The translations under genes were made by a program, and so were the position numbers. Of a DNA stretch of 64,000 nucleotides, positions 31,191 through 39,125 are shown piece by piece; the stretch's first letter is position 1, and the number at the start of each line of letters is the position of its first letter. The notes below the pieces were generated by a model. The model did no database searches. It saw nothing but the letters and a program-made list of their open reading frames with translations, and was not told the DNA's origin. The stretch comes from Paenibacillus sp. JNUCC32 (lineage in GTDB: Bacteria; Bacillota; Bacilli; Paenibacillales; Paenibacillaceae), in NCBI RefSeq assembly GCF_014863545.1, contig NZ_CP062260.1, positions 1-64,000 on the forward strand, written 5' to 3'.

Positions 31191-33767
31191 CTATTTCCAC
31201 ATGATGATGAGCGTCCATGCCTGATAGGACAAGTTCATCCGGGCTCTATCCGATATCGCACCGGGTTTCTTATGCTCCTCCAGCTGAGAAACGAATGTAT
31301 TTAAAAATTTGAGCGCCTGTTCCCTGGAGCCCTTGCTTATGTGATGCTCTGCCTGCTTCAAGGCATTGCTCAACCGGGACAGCAGCGGGTTAGCCAGTTC
31401 CCCTGCGCGGGCATACTCGCTCACCAATTGATCCAGCACGTTCAGCATGCCCGGGGATTGATAAACGGGGATAGGAACCTCCGAGAAATCCGTATCGGAT
31501 GCGAAATAAAAGCTGGTGTAAGAGGGCTGGTTATACGTTGTATTTTGTCTGGCAACCTCGACCCGATACTGCGGATCATGCATGAGCGTATAGAGCTTAC
31601 GGTCGGTGACCTCGGTGCTCAGGTAAATCCGGAGGGCCGAGCTGTCCGTGGTCCGGACCACCAGTTCCTCTCTCCAATCCCCGAAGAGATCGGCGACGAG
31701 GGCAGGATTTCCCTTCGTCCCGTTATTGGTGCGCGTGCCTTCTGCAGTTAGCAGCGTCCCGCTGCGCCAGCTTTCGATGACCGGTGTCTGATCCAAGTTA
31801 CCATTCACGATCTGGGTGGTCATATCCGCAGACCATTTGATGTTCATGTTCGTGCCCGGCATGGTCGAAGAGAGCTGTTCTCCATCTGCAGACCACGTGC
31901 CAACGGCCCATGTTTCGAGTCCCCGCTGATCGGGATCGATATCGCCGATCATGCCGCGTCCGGTGTCTTTTCCGGTATAGCCGCCGTAGAGGAGCCCGCC
32001 TGTTGCCGCATCACGGAGGGAATAGCCGTAAGGGGCGTAGGCACCGCCTTCATGAACCATGAAGATCTCAAGACCCGGCCGATCCGGATCGATGTCGGTG
32101 ACGTGCATGGCGTCCCCATGACCAAGGCGTGCCATCGCTCCCGGATCCGCGCTTTGAGGAGGGAGCACATCCATGGAACTGTACAGCAGCGTGCCGTCAT
32201 GGTCAATCGTTGCCGAACCGTAGACGATTTCCTGTTTGCCGTCGCCGTCGACGTCAGCCGCGCTTAACGAGTGGGCCCCTTGCGTCGTTAACGTACCGAA
32301 TGCGGCATCGCTCCCGTCAAGGCCATGCGGACTGTCGTTAAACGGATTGGTCATCGGGGTCCAGCCGCTGTCCACAGCCCAATGCTCGCTTAAGTGCCGG
32401 CCATTCCACTTGTAGGATACGAGTGTGGATCGGGTGTAATAACCGCGGGCGAATACGGCATAGGGCTGTTCCCCGTCAAGGTAAGCAACGGCGGCAAGGA
32501 AGCGATCCACGCGATTGCCGGGTTCGATCCGGGCCATGGCATAATCGCCCCACATGAGCCCGTCGTCATGCCTGCCGGGTTTATACCGGATCGTTTCGAG
32601 CTCTTTGCCGGACGCGCCTTCAAATACGCTGAGATATTCCGGACCATCCAAGATGAACCCTTCGAATGCCCGGAGATTGTTGCGGGCGCTTCGCTGCGGC
32701 GCATAGGTGTCCATGAAGTGATCGACCAGGCTTTCGGCATCGGTACGGGATAACGGATAATGGTACTTCTTATCGATGCCGAAGCTTTCTTCGAGCGTGG
32801 CCGGCCAGCGGCCGCTTACGACCTCTTCATGCTGATGCCAGTTCATGAACAGGTTTACCATGTGCTCGTAGTAGCCGGTTTTGCTCAGCCGGTAATCGTC
32901 CTGATTGGAATATCCGGCCTTCATATCCTCGGGCAGCAGCGTGATGTATCTCTGGGAGATCATGTTGCCGGCTGGATCATAGCGAAGAATCTTGGTGCCC
33001 GGTGCCGTTTTGAGCATCATTTCCGCTTTGCCGTCCCCGTCAAAGTCATACACCATGAACTGCGTATAGTGGGCGCCGGAACGGATGTTGACGCCGAGGT
33101 CGATCCGGTACAGCAGGATGCCCTCCAGTGTATAACAGTCAATGTACGTGTTGCCGGTATACCCGATTTGGGAAACGTCCTTGGAGTTGGAAGGGTCCCA
33201 TTTGACAAAAAGCTCGTACTGCCCATCGCCGTCCACATCGCCGACGCTGGCGTCATTGGCAGAGTAAGTATAAGGCTCCCCAGCCGGGGTGACTCCGCCA
33301 TCCGGCTTGTTTAGCTTCAGATCGTAATAGGGGGAGGACCAGGGAGTGGAGGTGAGGCTCTGGTCGACCTCTTTTCCATTCACGACGGCAGATACGTAAT
33401 AGGAGGATGATGACGTGCCCGATCGGTCCAGGTAATTGGTGCTGTTCTCGACGACGGCAATTAGGTTGCCGTCCCGATAGACATGAAAGGTCGGACCGGT
33501 AAGCCCTTGGTCGTCATAACCGGTTACTTCTCCGGCAAGCAATCGCCAGCTCAGAAAGTTGCCCTCTGAAGTTGAGGCCGATACGATCCCCCTATCCAAA
33601 TACTCCAGCTGAATCCGGCTGGTTTTTGTGGCACCTTGCTGCGTGCTGCTTGCCGCTTGATGCGAGGGCGCCGCTAACGACTCGATGCTCCCCGTGATGA
33701 TCATGGGGAGGGTAAGAGCCGCTGCCAACAGCTTGCGATGCAAGCGGAGTTTACTTCCATGCTTCAT
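31191..33767 (-). CDS. Secreted rhamnogalacturonan lyase, polysaccharide lyase family 11, with FIMAH-like tail
   Basis: An 858-residue exported enzyme. A basic, hydrophobic signal peptide (about 1-33) ends in an ALA-like site. The N-terminal beta domain (SGNFL/SWRLL, FHVYRDGNLIAVV) leads into the propeller with repeated calcium loops DVDGDGQYELFVKW, DFDGDGKAEMMLKT and DVDGDGKQEIVYGS. This is the pattern of YesW/YesX-type PL11 lyases, which cleave the pectin rhamnogalacturonan-I backbone. A C-terminal helical FIMAH-like domain (about 790-850) could anchor it. No yes-type pectin genes surround it. A ribosome site AAAGGTGG precedes ATG 33767. Confidence 0.92.
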   Translation of the reverse strand: MKHGSKLRLHRKLLAAALTLPMIITGSIESLAAPSHQAASSTQQGATKTSRIQLEYLDRGIVSASTSEGNFLSWRLLAGEVTGYDDQGLTGPTFHVYRDGNLIAVVENSTNYLDRSGTSSSSYYVSAVVNGKEVDQSLTSTPWSSPYYDLKLNKPDGGVTPAGEPYTYSANDASVGDVDGDGQYELFVKWDPSNSKDVSQIGYTGNTYIDCYTLEGILLYRIDLGVNIRSGAHYTQFMVYDFDGDGKAEMMLKTAPGTKILRYDPAGNMISQRYITLLPEDMKAGYSNQDDYRLSKTGYYEHMVNLFMNWHQHEEVVSGRWPATLEESFGIDKKYHYPLSRTDAESLVDHFMDTYAPQRSARNNLRAFEGFILDGPEYLSVFEGASGKELETIRYKPGRHDDGLMWGDYAMARIEPGNRVDRFLAAVAYLDGEQPYAVFARGYYTRSTLVSYKWNGRHLSEHWAVDSGWTPMTNPFNDSPHGLDGSDAAFGTLTTQGAHSLSAADVDGDGKQEIVYGSATIDHDGTLLYSSMDVLPPQSADPGAMARLGHGDAMHVTDIDPDRPGLEIFMVHEGGAYAPYGYSLRDAATGGLLYGGYTGKDTGRGMIGDIDPDQRGLETWAVGTWSADGEQLSSTMPGTNMNIKWSADMTTQIVNGNLDQTPVIESWRSGTLLTAEGTRTNNGTKGNPALVADLFGDWREELVVRTTDSSALRIYLSTEVTDRKLYTLMHDPQYRVEVARQNTTYNQPSYTSFYFASDTDFSEVPIPVYQSPGMLNVLDQLVSEYARAGELANPLLSRLSNALKQAEHHISKGSREQALKFLNTFVSQLEEHKKPGAISDRARMNLSYQAWTLIIMWK

Positions 33768-33999
33768 GTTCAGCCACCTTTCTCCTTATGGTTCGGATGC
33801 TGGTGCGCAGCATTCCGTATGCGCTTTCACAAATGGTAGAGCGGCTCCTCCTTTCTGGTTGGAATGGGGTAATAAGTAAATCACTTTCATTGTATGGAAC
33901 CTGGGAGAATGACAACATACAAAAAACAGGCCATTTGATTTAAAAAACAGAGTGAATTCTAATTCCGAAAGTCGATTTCTAGGGTGAAGCCATAGAAGC

Positions 34000-34039
34000 A
34001 GCAAACAGGCCGGGCTCCTGGGAGCCCGGCCTGTTTGCT
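34000..34039. terminator. Perfect 19-base inverted repeat downstream of speD
   Basis: AGCAAACAGGCCGGGCTCC and GGAGCCCGGCCTGTTTGCT are separated by two bases. This very stable hairpin ends speD transcription or stabilises its mRNA; the T-tract is poor. The rest of the 33768-34090 gap holds the promoter region of the lyase gene. Confidence 0.65.
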
Positions 34040-34090
34040 TGCTCGCATGAAGGCCATGCAAGAAAAGAATAGCTGCCGCAAGCAAGCCAT

Positions 34091-34906
34091 TCAGTAACTC
34101 CGGTCCATGTTCTTGCCGTAATAAATCTCGTCCATCTCCAGTTTGATGCGTTCGGTGATTTCCTGCTGCTCGGCCTCGGACAGCTTATCCTTCGTGTAAC
34201 CGAACAGATAGTTGTCCAGGTCGAACTGCTTCAGCTTGCACTTGGTATGAAAGATGTTCTCCTGGTATACGTTGACGTCGATCATATCGAACAGCTCCTT
34301 GGCTTCGTCCGGAATATAGTTCTGGATGGAGCTGATCTCATGGTCGATAAACAGCTTGTGTCCGTGAATATCCCTCGTGAATCCCCGGATTTTATAGTCT
34401 ATCGTCATAATATCCGTATCGAAGGAGTGGATCAGGTAGTTCAGGGCTTTGAGCGGTGAGATTTCCCCGCAGGTCGACACGTCGATATCGGCCCGGAAGG
34501 TGCTGATGCCCTCGTCCGGATGGAATTCCGGATACGTATGGACGGTAATATGGCTCTTGTCGAGCTGGAGCACCACGTTATCCGGCAGCGGACCCGGCGA
34601 TTCGTCATAGGATTCCTCCGGCACCTCCACGACGGGGCCCTCGGAGACTAGCACCGTCACGCTGGCGCCCTGCGGGATATAATCCTGCTTGGCAATGTTC
34701 AGGACATGCGCGCCGATGATTTCGGCCACATGGCTCAATATTTTTGTCAGCCGATCCGCGTTGTACTGCTCATCAATATATTCAAGGTACGCTTCCCGTT
34801 CCTCCCGGGTCTTCGTATAGCAGACGTCATACATATTAAAGCTGAGCGATTTCGTCAAGTTGTTGAACCCATGCAGGGTCACGCGTTGTTCTGGTGTCAT
34901 ATCCAT
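34091..34906 (-). CDS. speD: S-adenosylmethionine decarboxylase proenzyme, long (E. coli-type) form
   Basis: A 271-residue SpeD of the class found in E. coli, not the short Bacillus/Thermotoga form. [20 protein letters not shown] starts the protein. The self-cleavage site is Lys117-Ser118 in [12 protein letters not shown], the serine becoming the pyruvoyl group. [16 protein letters not shown] contains the catalytic cysteine region. It makes decarboxylated SAM for spermidine synthesis. No speE is adjacent. An unusual leader with a TPP-riboswitch-like sequence lies upstream. Confidence 0.93.
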   Translation of the reverse strand: MDMTPEQRVTLHGFNNLTKSLSFNMYDVCYTKTREEREAYLEYIDEQYNADRLTKILSHVAEIIGAHVLNIAKQDYIPQGASVTVLVSEGPVVEVPEESYDESPGPLPDNVVLQLDKSHITVHTYPEFHPDEGISTFRADIDVSTCGEISPLKALNYLIHSFDTDIMTIDYKIRGFTRDIHGHKLFIDHEISSIQNYIPDEAKELFDMIDVNVYQENIFHTKCKLKQFDLDNYLFGYTKDKLSEAEQQEITERIKLEMDEIYYGKNMDRSY

Positions 34907-35000
34907 ATGAAATTTCCCCTTGTGTAGTTAATATATCAGTTCGAGTACCTATTATTTCCGAAACCGTCGATTCCTAATCTGCCCATGCTCCGCCTTTGAA

Positions 35001-35168
35001 GCAGCATTACTATGTTCTTACCCGGATCGGGTTCAACGTTAACAGAGGCGGAGGAATGCCAGAGGGAGGCAGCGGCGGCTCCCAAACTCCAAAAAGACCA
35101 ACCGGATTTCTCAGGCTGGCCTTATCTATCAGAACGACACCTGCTGCATGCAGCTTTATCCCTCTGGC
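35001..35168 (-). ncRNA. Structured leader upstream of speD resembling a TPP riboswitch (uncertain)
   Basis: Read on the minus strand, the segment contains GCAGCA (35141-35147 region), AGGTGTC, CCAGCCTGAGA (THI-like CTGAGA at 35109-35114), then TTGAACCCGATCCGGGTAA (35018-35036) and finally TGCTGC, which can pair with the 5' GCAGCA as a P1 stem. These are in the order of a THI box, but the P4/P5 part (normally ending CCAGCG) does not match well. A separate 10-base perfect inverted repeat, GCCAGAGGGA/TCCCTCTGGC (35058-35067 with 35159-35168), could compete with it. The 34907-35223 gap has no coding gene. Confidence 0.4.
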
Positions 35169-35223
35169 GTTTATATGGATTCACTTCATATGCTTTTAAC
35201 TTTGATGCTGCCGAACGGATGGA

Positions 35224-35586
35224 TTACTCCGTAAATTCCAGCAGCTCGATCACATTGCCAAACGGGTCGCGGATGGCGCTGTACAGCCCGGGAGGGCACG
35301 GCTTGGGCGTATCGAAGATGACGTCGACGCCCTTCGATTTGTAGTTCGCAATGGCTTCGTTTACATCCGGGGTCTCGATTCCGATGATCACCTGTGCCTC
35401 ATGCGGGTATTCCGTATTCGTTGGACGGTCGCATTTCTGCAGAACGAGAGACATGCCCTCATGCTTCAAGCTGACGATCTGATCATCATAAACCCTGGAG
35501 ATTTCGAATCCCAGAACATCGCAGTAAAACTGTTTGGCTTGCTGTATATCGCTTACATTGATCGATAGAACGCATAGGTTTGGCAT
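35224..35586 (-). CDS. VOC-family (glyoxalase/bleomycin-resistance-like) protein
   Basis: A 120-residue single VOC module: LCVLSINVSDIQQAKQFYCDVLGFEISRVYDD, then VIIGIETPDVNEAIANYKSKGV and DPFGNVIELLEF. Such proteins dimerise to form a metal site and act as lyases, dioxygenases or drug-binding proteins; the function here is not assignable. It is 30 bases downstream of the SRPBCC gene and probably in one operon with it. Confidence 0.85.
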   Translation of the reverse strand: MPNLCVLSINVSDIQQAKQFYCDVLGFEISRVYDDQIVSLKHEGMSLVLQKCDRPTNTEYPHEAQVIIGIETPDVNEAIANYKSKGVDVIFDTPKPCPPGLYSAIRDPFGNVIELLEFTE

Positions 35587-35616
35587 ATGCTCGCACTCCT
35601 CCGCTCATGGTTTGTT

Positions 35617-36075
35617 TTACTTGCAGCACAGAATCCCGTTCCCGGATTCGATATTGGATTTCAAGCTGGCCAGCATCCCCTTCCACGCATCGATATGCCA
35701 CTCCCGGGCTTGCCGGGACGCTTCGGAATCCTTCCAGCCTGTATGCTCCAGGGTTATTCTCGTGCCGTCCGCCTCAGGGGAAAAGGCAACCTTAACCGCC
35801 GTCAGCTCGCCTTGATTCATCGTTTCCGCGAAGGGATCGGGTCCTTTCCACTCAAAAACAAGCACGCGTGGCTCGTCATACCGCAAAATGGTACACCCGG
35901 CGGTGCACATCGATTCGCGATCGGAGGGGTTAAAATACAGCTCGAATTTTCCGCCCGCTCTCGGCTCGATTTCCGCAGCCGGCGCAAACCACTCGGTTAT
36001 CCTTGCGGACTCGGTCCATGCTCTCCACAGGAGCTGCACATCGGCCTGAATCACGGTTTCTTGAATAATGGTCAT
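35617..36075 (-). CDS. SRPBCC/AHSA1-family protein
   Basis: A 152-residue START-like (activator of Hsp90 ATPase homologue) domain: VIQADVQLLWRAWTESARITEWFAP, GGKFELYFNP, VLVFEWKGPDPF and TRITLEHTGWKDSEA, ending with the W(H)xxAWKGMLASLK helix. Members bind hydrophobic ligands in a cavity and often sit beside ArsR regulators and VOC proteins, as here. The promoter region carries a 15-base palindrome (36129-36143). Confidence 0.87.
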   Translation of the reverse strand: MTIIQETVIQADVQLLWRAWTESARITEWFAPAAEIEPRAGGKFELYFNPSDRESMCTAGCTILRYDEPRVLVFEWKGPDPFAETMNQGELTAVKVAFSPEADGTRITLEHTGWKDSEASRQAREWHIDAWKGMLASLKSNIESGNGILCCK

Positions 36076-36128
36076 GTATATTCCTCCATCATATAGCGCT
36101 GATTGTTCCAGACAACTCTTCTTGCAGT

Positions 36129-36143
36129 TCCATTATAAATGGA
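36129..36143 (-). promoter_or_regulatory. Palindrome over a TATAAT -10 before the SRPBCC-VOC operon
   Basis: TCCATT-ATA-AATGGA is a perfect 15-base inverted repeat. On the minus strand it includes TATAAT (36132-36137), placing it over the -10 region of the SRPBCC gene. The -35 match is weak. Confidence 0.4.
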
Positions 36144-36163
36144 CAAGTACATCGAAAATTCTT

Positions 36164-36949
36164 CTACCTTGCGCTGTTATTCCGATCCTTCTCAAACAAG
36201 AGCAGCGGCAGGTTAACCACAATCGGCGGGTCATGGGGCAGAGGCTCCCGTAAGGCAATCTTCACGTCAAGATCGGTTCCCCTGTCGATATGGACAGGCT
36301 CCTCCAGTTTGCCGCGCAGGGATTTGCCCAGCAGAAAATAATCCTTTGGATTGAGGCTCCAGGGGATGCCCGCGGCCAGCACGTAATACGTGCCGGCCGG
36401 CATGCCGGTTAAGGTGCAGGTCCGATTCTTGAGGTTGACGGCCGTACCGGTTACGGGCTTCTGATCGGGCACGGGTCTTGGGAACAGACCGACATAAATC
36501 ATGCCGCGGAACGCCTCGGGAGCTTCGATCCGGCAGCGAATCCGGGGCAAAGCCTGCGATTCTTCCCCTGCCCAGGCTAACGGCTTATGCTCATATTGAT
36601 TCACATAACGATGAAGGGACTCGGTGGTGGAGCGGAACCTCTTCGGAGACAGGCCGACAAGCTGCTTAAAACGGGTGTTGAAGGTGCCCGGACTTACCAA
36701 ACCGATGTTCATTCCGATTTTCACAAGCAGGGAGGGGCTTTGAAGGAGCTCGGTTTTGCCCGATTCGACCCGGAGGGCGGACAGGTACTGCCTGACGGAA
36801 ATGCCGGTTACCCGTTTGAATATCCTGGAGAAATGGTAGGGGCTGTACCCCGCGAGATCGGCGAGCAGCTCGGTTGTCATCGGCTCGTCCAGATGCTCCT
36901 TCATATATTGAATGGTTTGCCGCACGGCTTCGGCATGTTCATCGTTCAT
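36164..36949 (-). CDS. AraC-family regulator with C-terminal GyrI-like effector domain
   Basis: A 261-residue protein. Residues 1-105 contain two helix-turn-helix motifs of AraC type (LADLAGYSPYHFSRIFKRVTGISVRQYLSALR, then GLVSPGTFNTRFKQLVGLSPKRFR). Residues about 130-255 form a GyrI-like/SOUL-type small-molecule-binding domain (MIYVGLFPRP, AGTYYVLAAG, LREPLPHDPP). This layout matches Rob/SoxS-like drug-responsive activators. It lies upstream of the SRPBCC-VOC genes on the same strand and may regulate them. Confidence 0.87.
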   Translation of the reverse strand: MNDEHAEAVRQTIQYMKEHLDEPMTTELLADLAGYSPYHFSRIFKRVTGISVRQYLSALRVESGKTELLQSPSLLVKIGMNIGLVSPGTFNTRFKQLVGLSPKRFRSTTESLHRYVNQYEHKPLAWAGEESQALPRIRCRIEAPEAFRGMIYVGLFPRPVPDQKPVTGTAVNLKNRTCTLTGMPAGTYYVLAAGIPWSLNPKDYFLLGKSLRGKLEEPVHIDRGTDLDVKIALREPLPHDPPIVVNLPLLLFEKDRNNSAR

Positions 36950-37137
36950 TAGGGATCACCAACTTCGTTTTAATGGCTCTGCATGATAGGAGACGTATTT
37001 CCACATTTATGAAATTCTGCTCGTCGAATGCAATTTCCTTCCCCGATTCGGTTGCCCATTCATGGAAAGGCCGTTAAACTTAAAGGATGAGGGCTTTCTA
37101 AAACGGAAAACCAAGGTGAAATAAGGAGTTTATATCC

Positions 37138-39021
37138 ATGAATGTGGAAACAAATGATAGAGAATCGATGAATATGGACACAGCGCGGGAATACCTGCAA
37201 AAATATTACGGCTATCCCGATTTTCGGGACGGACAGAAGAAAATCGTCGCGAGCCTGCTAACCGGCCAGGATACGCTCGGGATTATGCCGACGGGCGGGG
37301 GCAAATCCATCTGTTATCAGATCCCGGCACTCCTCAGCCCGGGCCTGACGTTGGTCGTATCGCCTCTGATCTCCCTGATGAAGGATCAGGTGGATGCACT
37401 TACGACGGCGGGCGTGGCGGCGGCATATATCAACAGCACGCTCAGCGGCAAGGAAGTGAACGAGCGCATACGCGCGGCCAAGCGCGGTGACTTGAAGCTG
37501 TTATATGTCGCCCCGGAACGGCTTGAGCTGGACTGGTTCCGTGAGGAGATGGCAGGCCTCGACATTTCGATCGTTGCTGTCGACGAAGCGCACTGCGTAT
37601 CCCAGTGGGGTCATGATTTTCGGACCAGCTATCTTTCCGTCGCTCCTTTCGTAAAAGGGCTGCCGAACCGCCCGATTGTCGCGGCCTTTACGGCGACGGC
37701 TACGCCGGAGGTTATGGAGGACATGCAGCGACTGCTTCGACTGGAGCAGCCGCAGGTGTTCGTGACGGGACTTGGGCGGGACAATCTGGAAATGTCGGTG
37801 CTTCGCGGGGAAAACAAGCGGGAGTTCGTGCTGGATTATGCGGCCTCGCATACCCACCAGCCGGGCATCATCTATGCTGCCACCCGGAAAGAGGTGGATG
37901 ATTTATGCCAGCGCCTGCAGGCGAAGGGGCTACTTGCCGGACGTTATCATGCCGGCATGAGCGATGCGGAGCGAGCGGACAGCCAGGAGGCCTTCCTGTA
38001 TGACGATATTCGCGTCATAGTTGCAACGAACGCGTTCGGCATGGGGATCGATAAATCCAACGTTCGGTACGTCATCCACTACAATATGCCGAAAAATATG
38101 GAGTCTTACGTCCAGGAAGCCGGCCGTGCCGGGCGGGACGGAGAGCCCAGCCAGTGCATCCTGCTGTTCAGCGCCCAGGATATCATGACGCAGAAATTTC
38201 TGATCGAACAGAACCCCCAGGAGGGCGAGCGGAAGCAGAACGACTACCGAAAGCTGCAGCAGATGATCGATTACTGCTACACCACAAGGTGTCTGCGCAG
38301 CGCAATGCTGGATTATTTCGGGGAAGAACACGAAGACAAGCCCTGCGGTACGTGCAGCTCCTGCACGGACGACCGGGAGCTGGTGGATATCACGGTGGAT
38401 GCCCAGAAAATCTTCTCCTGCATTCACCGGATGCGCGAGCGCTTTGGCGTGTCGATGATCGCCTCCGTGCTGAAGGGCTCGCGGGCGAAAAAGGTGCTGG
38501 AATACGGCTTTGACCGGCTTCCAACCTATGGCGTCATGTCGAACCGGACGGAGAAGGAAATATCCGAGACGATCAATGTGCTCATCTCGGAAGGGTTCCT
38601 GGCGCTGACCGAAGGCCAATATCCCGTCGTGAAACTTCAAAGCGAGGCGGCCGACGTGTTAAAGGGCCAGCGCGAAGTGATGCAGCGCGTTCCGCGGCCT
38701 TCCAAGGCTGCAGGCAGCCAACGCAGCGGCAGCCGCCGCGACTACTCGCCGTCTGCCGTTAACGAGACGGTGTTCGAGCAGCTGCGTTTGATTCGGCGCG
38801 AGCTGGCAAGCAAGGAGCATGTGCCGTCCTACATCATTTTTAACGATGCAACGCTGCGCGAGATGAGCGTGGTCTGCCCGCAGAGCGAGGATGAGATGCT
38901 GAACGTCAAAGGGGTCGGCGAAGTGAAATTCCGTAAATACGGACGTCCGTTCCTGGAATTCTTCCTGAATGGTCAGAGCGCGTCGAATGACGGGGACGAT
39001 TTGTATGACTATGAAGAATAG
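37138..39021 (+). CDS. recQ: ATP-dependent DNA helicase RecQ
   Basis: A 627-residue superfamily-2 helicase. Motif I is PTGGGKSICYQIP, motif II DEAHC, motif III FTATAT, and the C-terminal helicase lobe has GIIYAATRKEV and YVQEAGRAGRDG. A Zn-binding region follows with CYTTRC and CGTCSSC, then an RQC winged helix and a C-terminal HRDC domain (ELASKEHVPSYIIFNDATL). It unwinds recombination intermediates in the nucleoid. The RecQ core begins near TAREYLQKYYGYPDFR, so the start could be ATG 37138 (AAGGAG 12 bases upstream) or the internal Met 11-13. Confidence 0.93.
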   Translation: MNVETNDRESMNMDTAREYLQKYYGYPDFRDGQKKIVASLLTGQDTLGIMPTGGGKSICYQIPALLSPGLTLVVSPLISLMKDQVDALTTAGVAAAYINSTLSGKEVNERIRAAKRGDLKLLYVAPERLELDWFREEMAGLDISIVAVDEAHCVSQWGHDFRTSYLSVAPFVKGLPNRPIVAAFTATATPEVMEDMQRLLRLEQPQVFVTGLGRDNLEMSVLRGENKREFVLDYAASHTHQPGIIYAATRKEVDDLCQRLQAKGLLAGRYHAGMSDAERADSQEAFLYDDIRVIVATNAFGMGIDKSNVRYVIHYNMPKNMESYVQEAGRAGRDGEPSQCILLFSAQDIMTQKFLIEQNPQEGERKQNDYRKLQQMIDYCYTTRCLRSAMLDYFGEEHEDKPCGTCSSCTDDRELVDITVDAQKIFSCIHRMRERFGVSMIASVLKGSRAKKVLEYGFDRLPTYGVMSNRTEKEISETINVLISEGFLALTEGQYPVVKLQSEAADVLKGQREVMQRVPRPSKAAGSQRSGSRRDYSPSAVNETVFEQLRLIRRELASKEHVPSYIIFNDATLREMSVVCPQSEDEMLNVKGVGEVKFRKYGRPFLEFFLNGQSASNDGDDLYDYEE

Positions 39022-39125
39022 TCTTGCATGACAGGCGGAAATCATGGCTTTTTCCCGTTTCATCACTCAGGATAAACCGTTCGGTGAATAAATTAACATT
39101 ATGTAGAAGGAAAGTGGACCCTACC

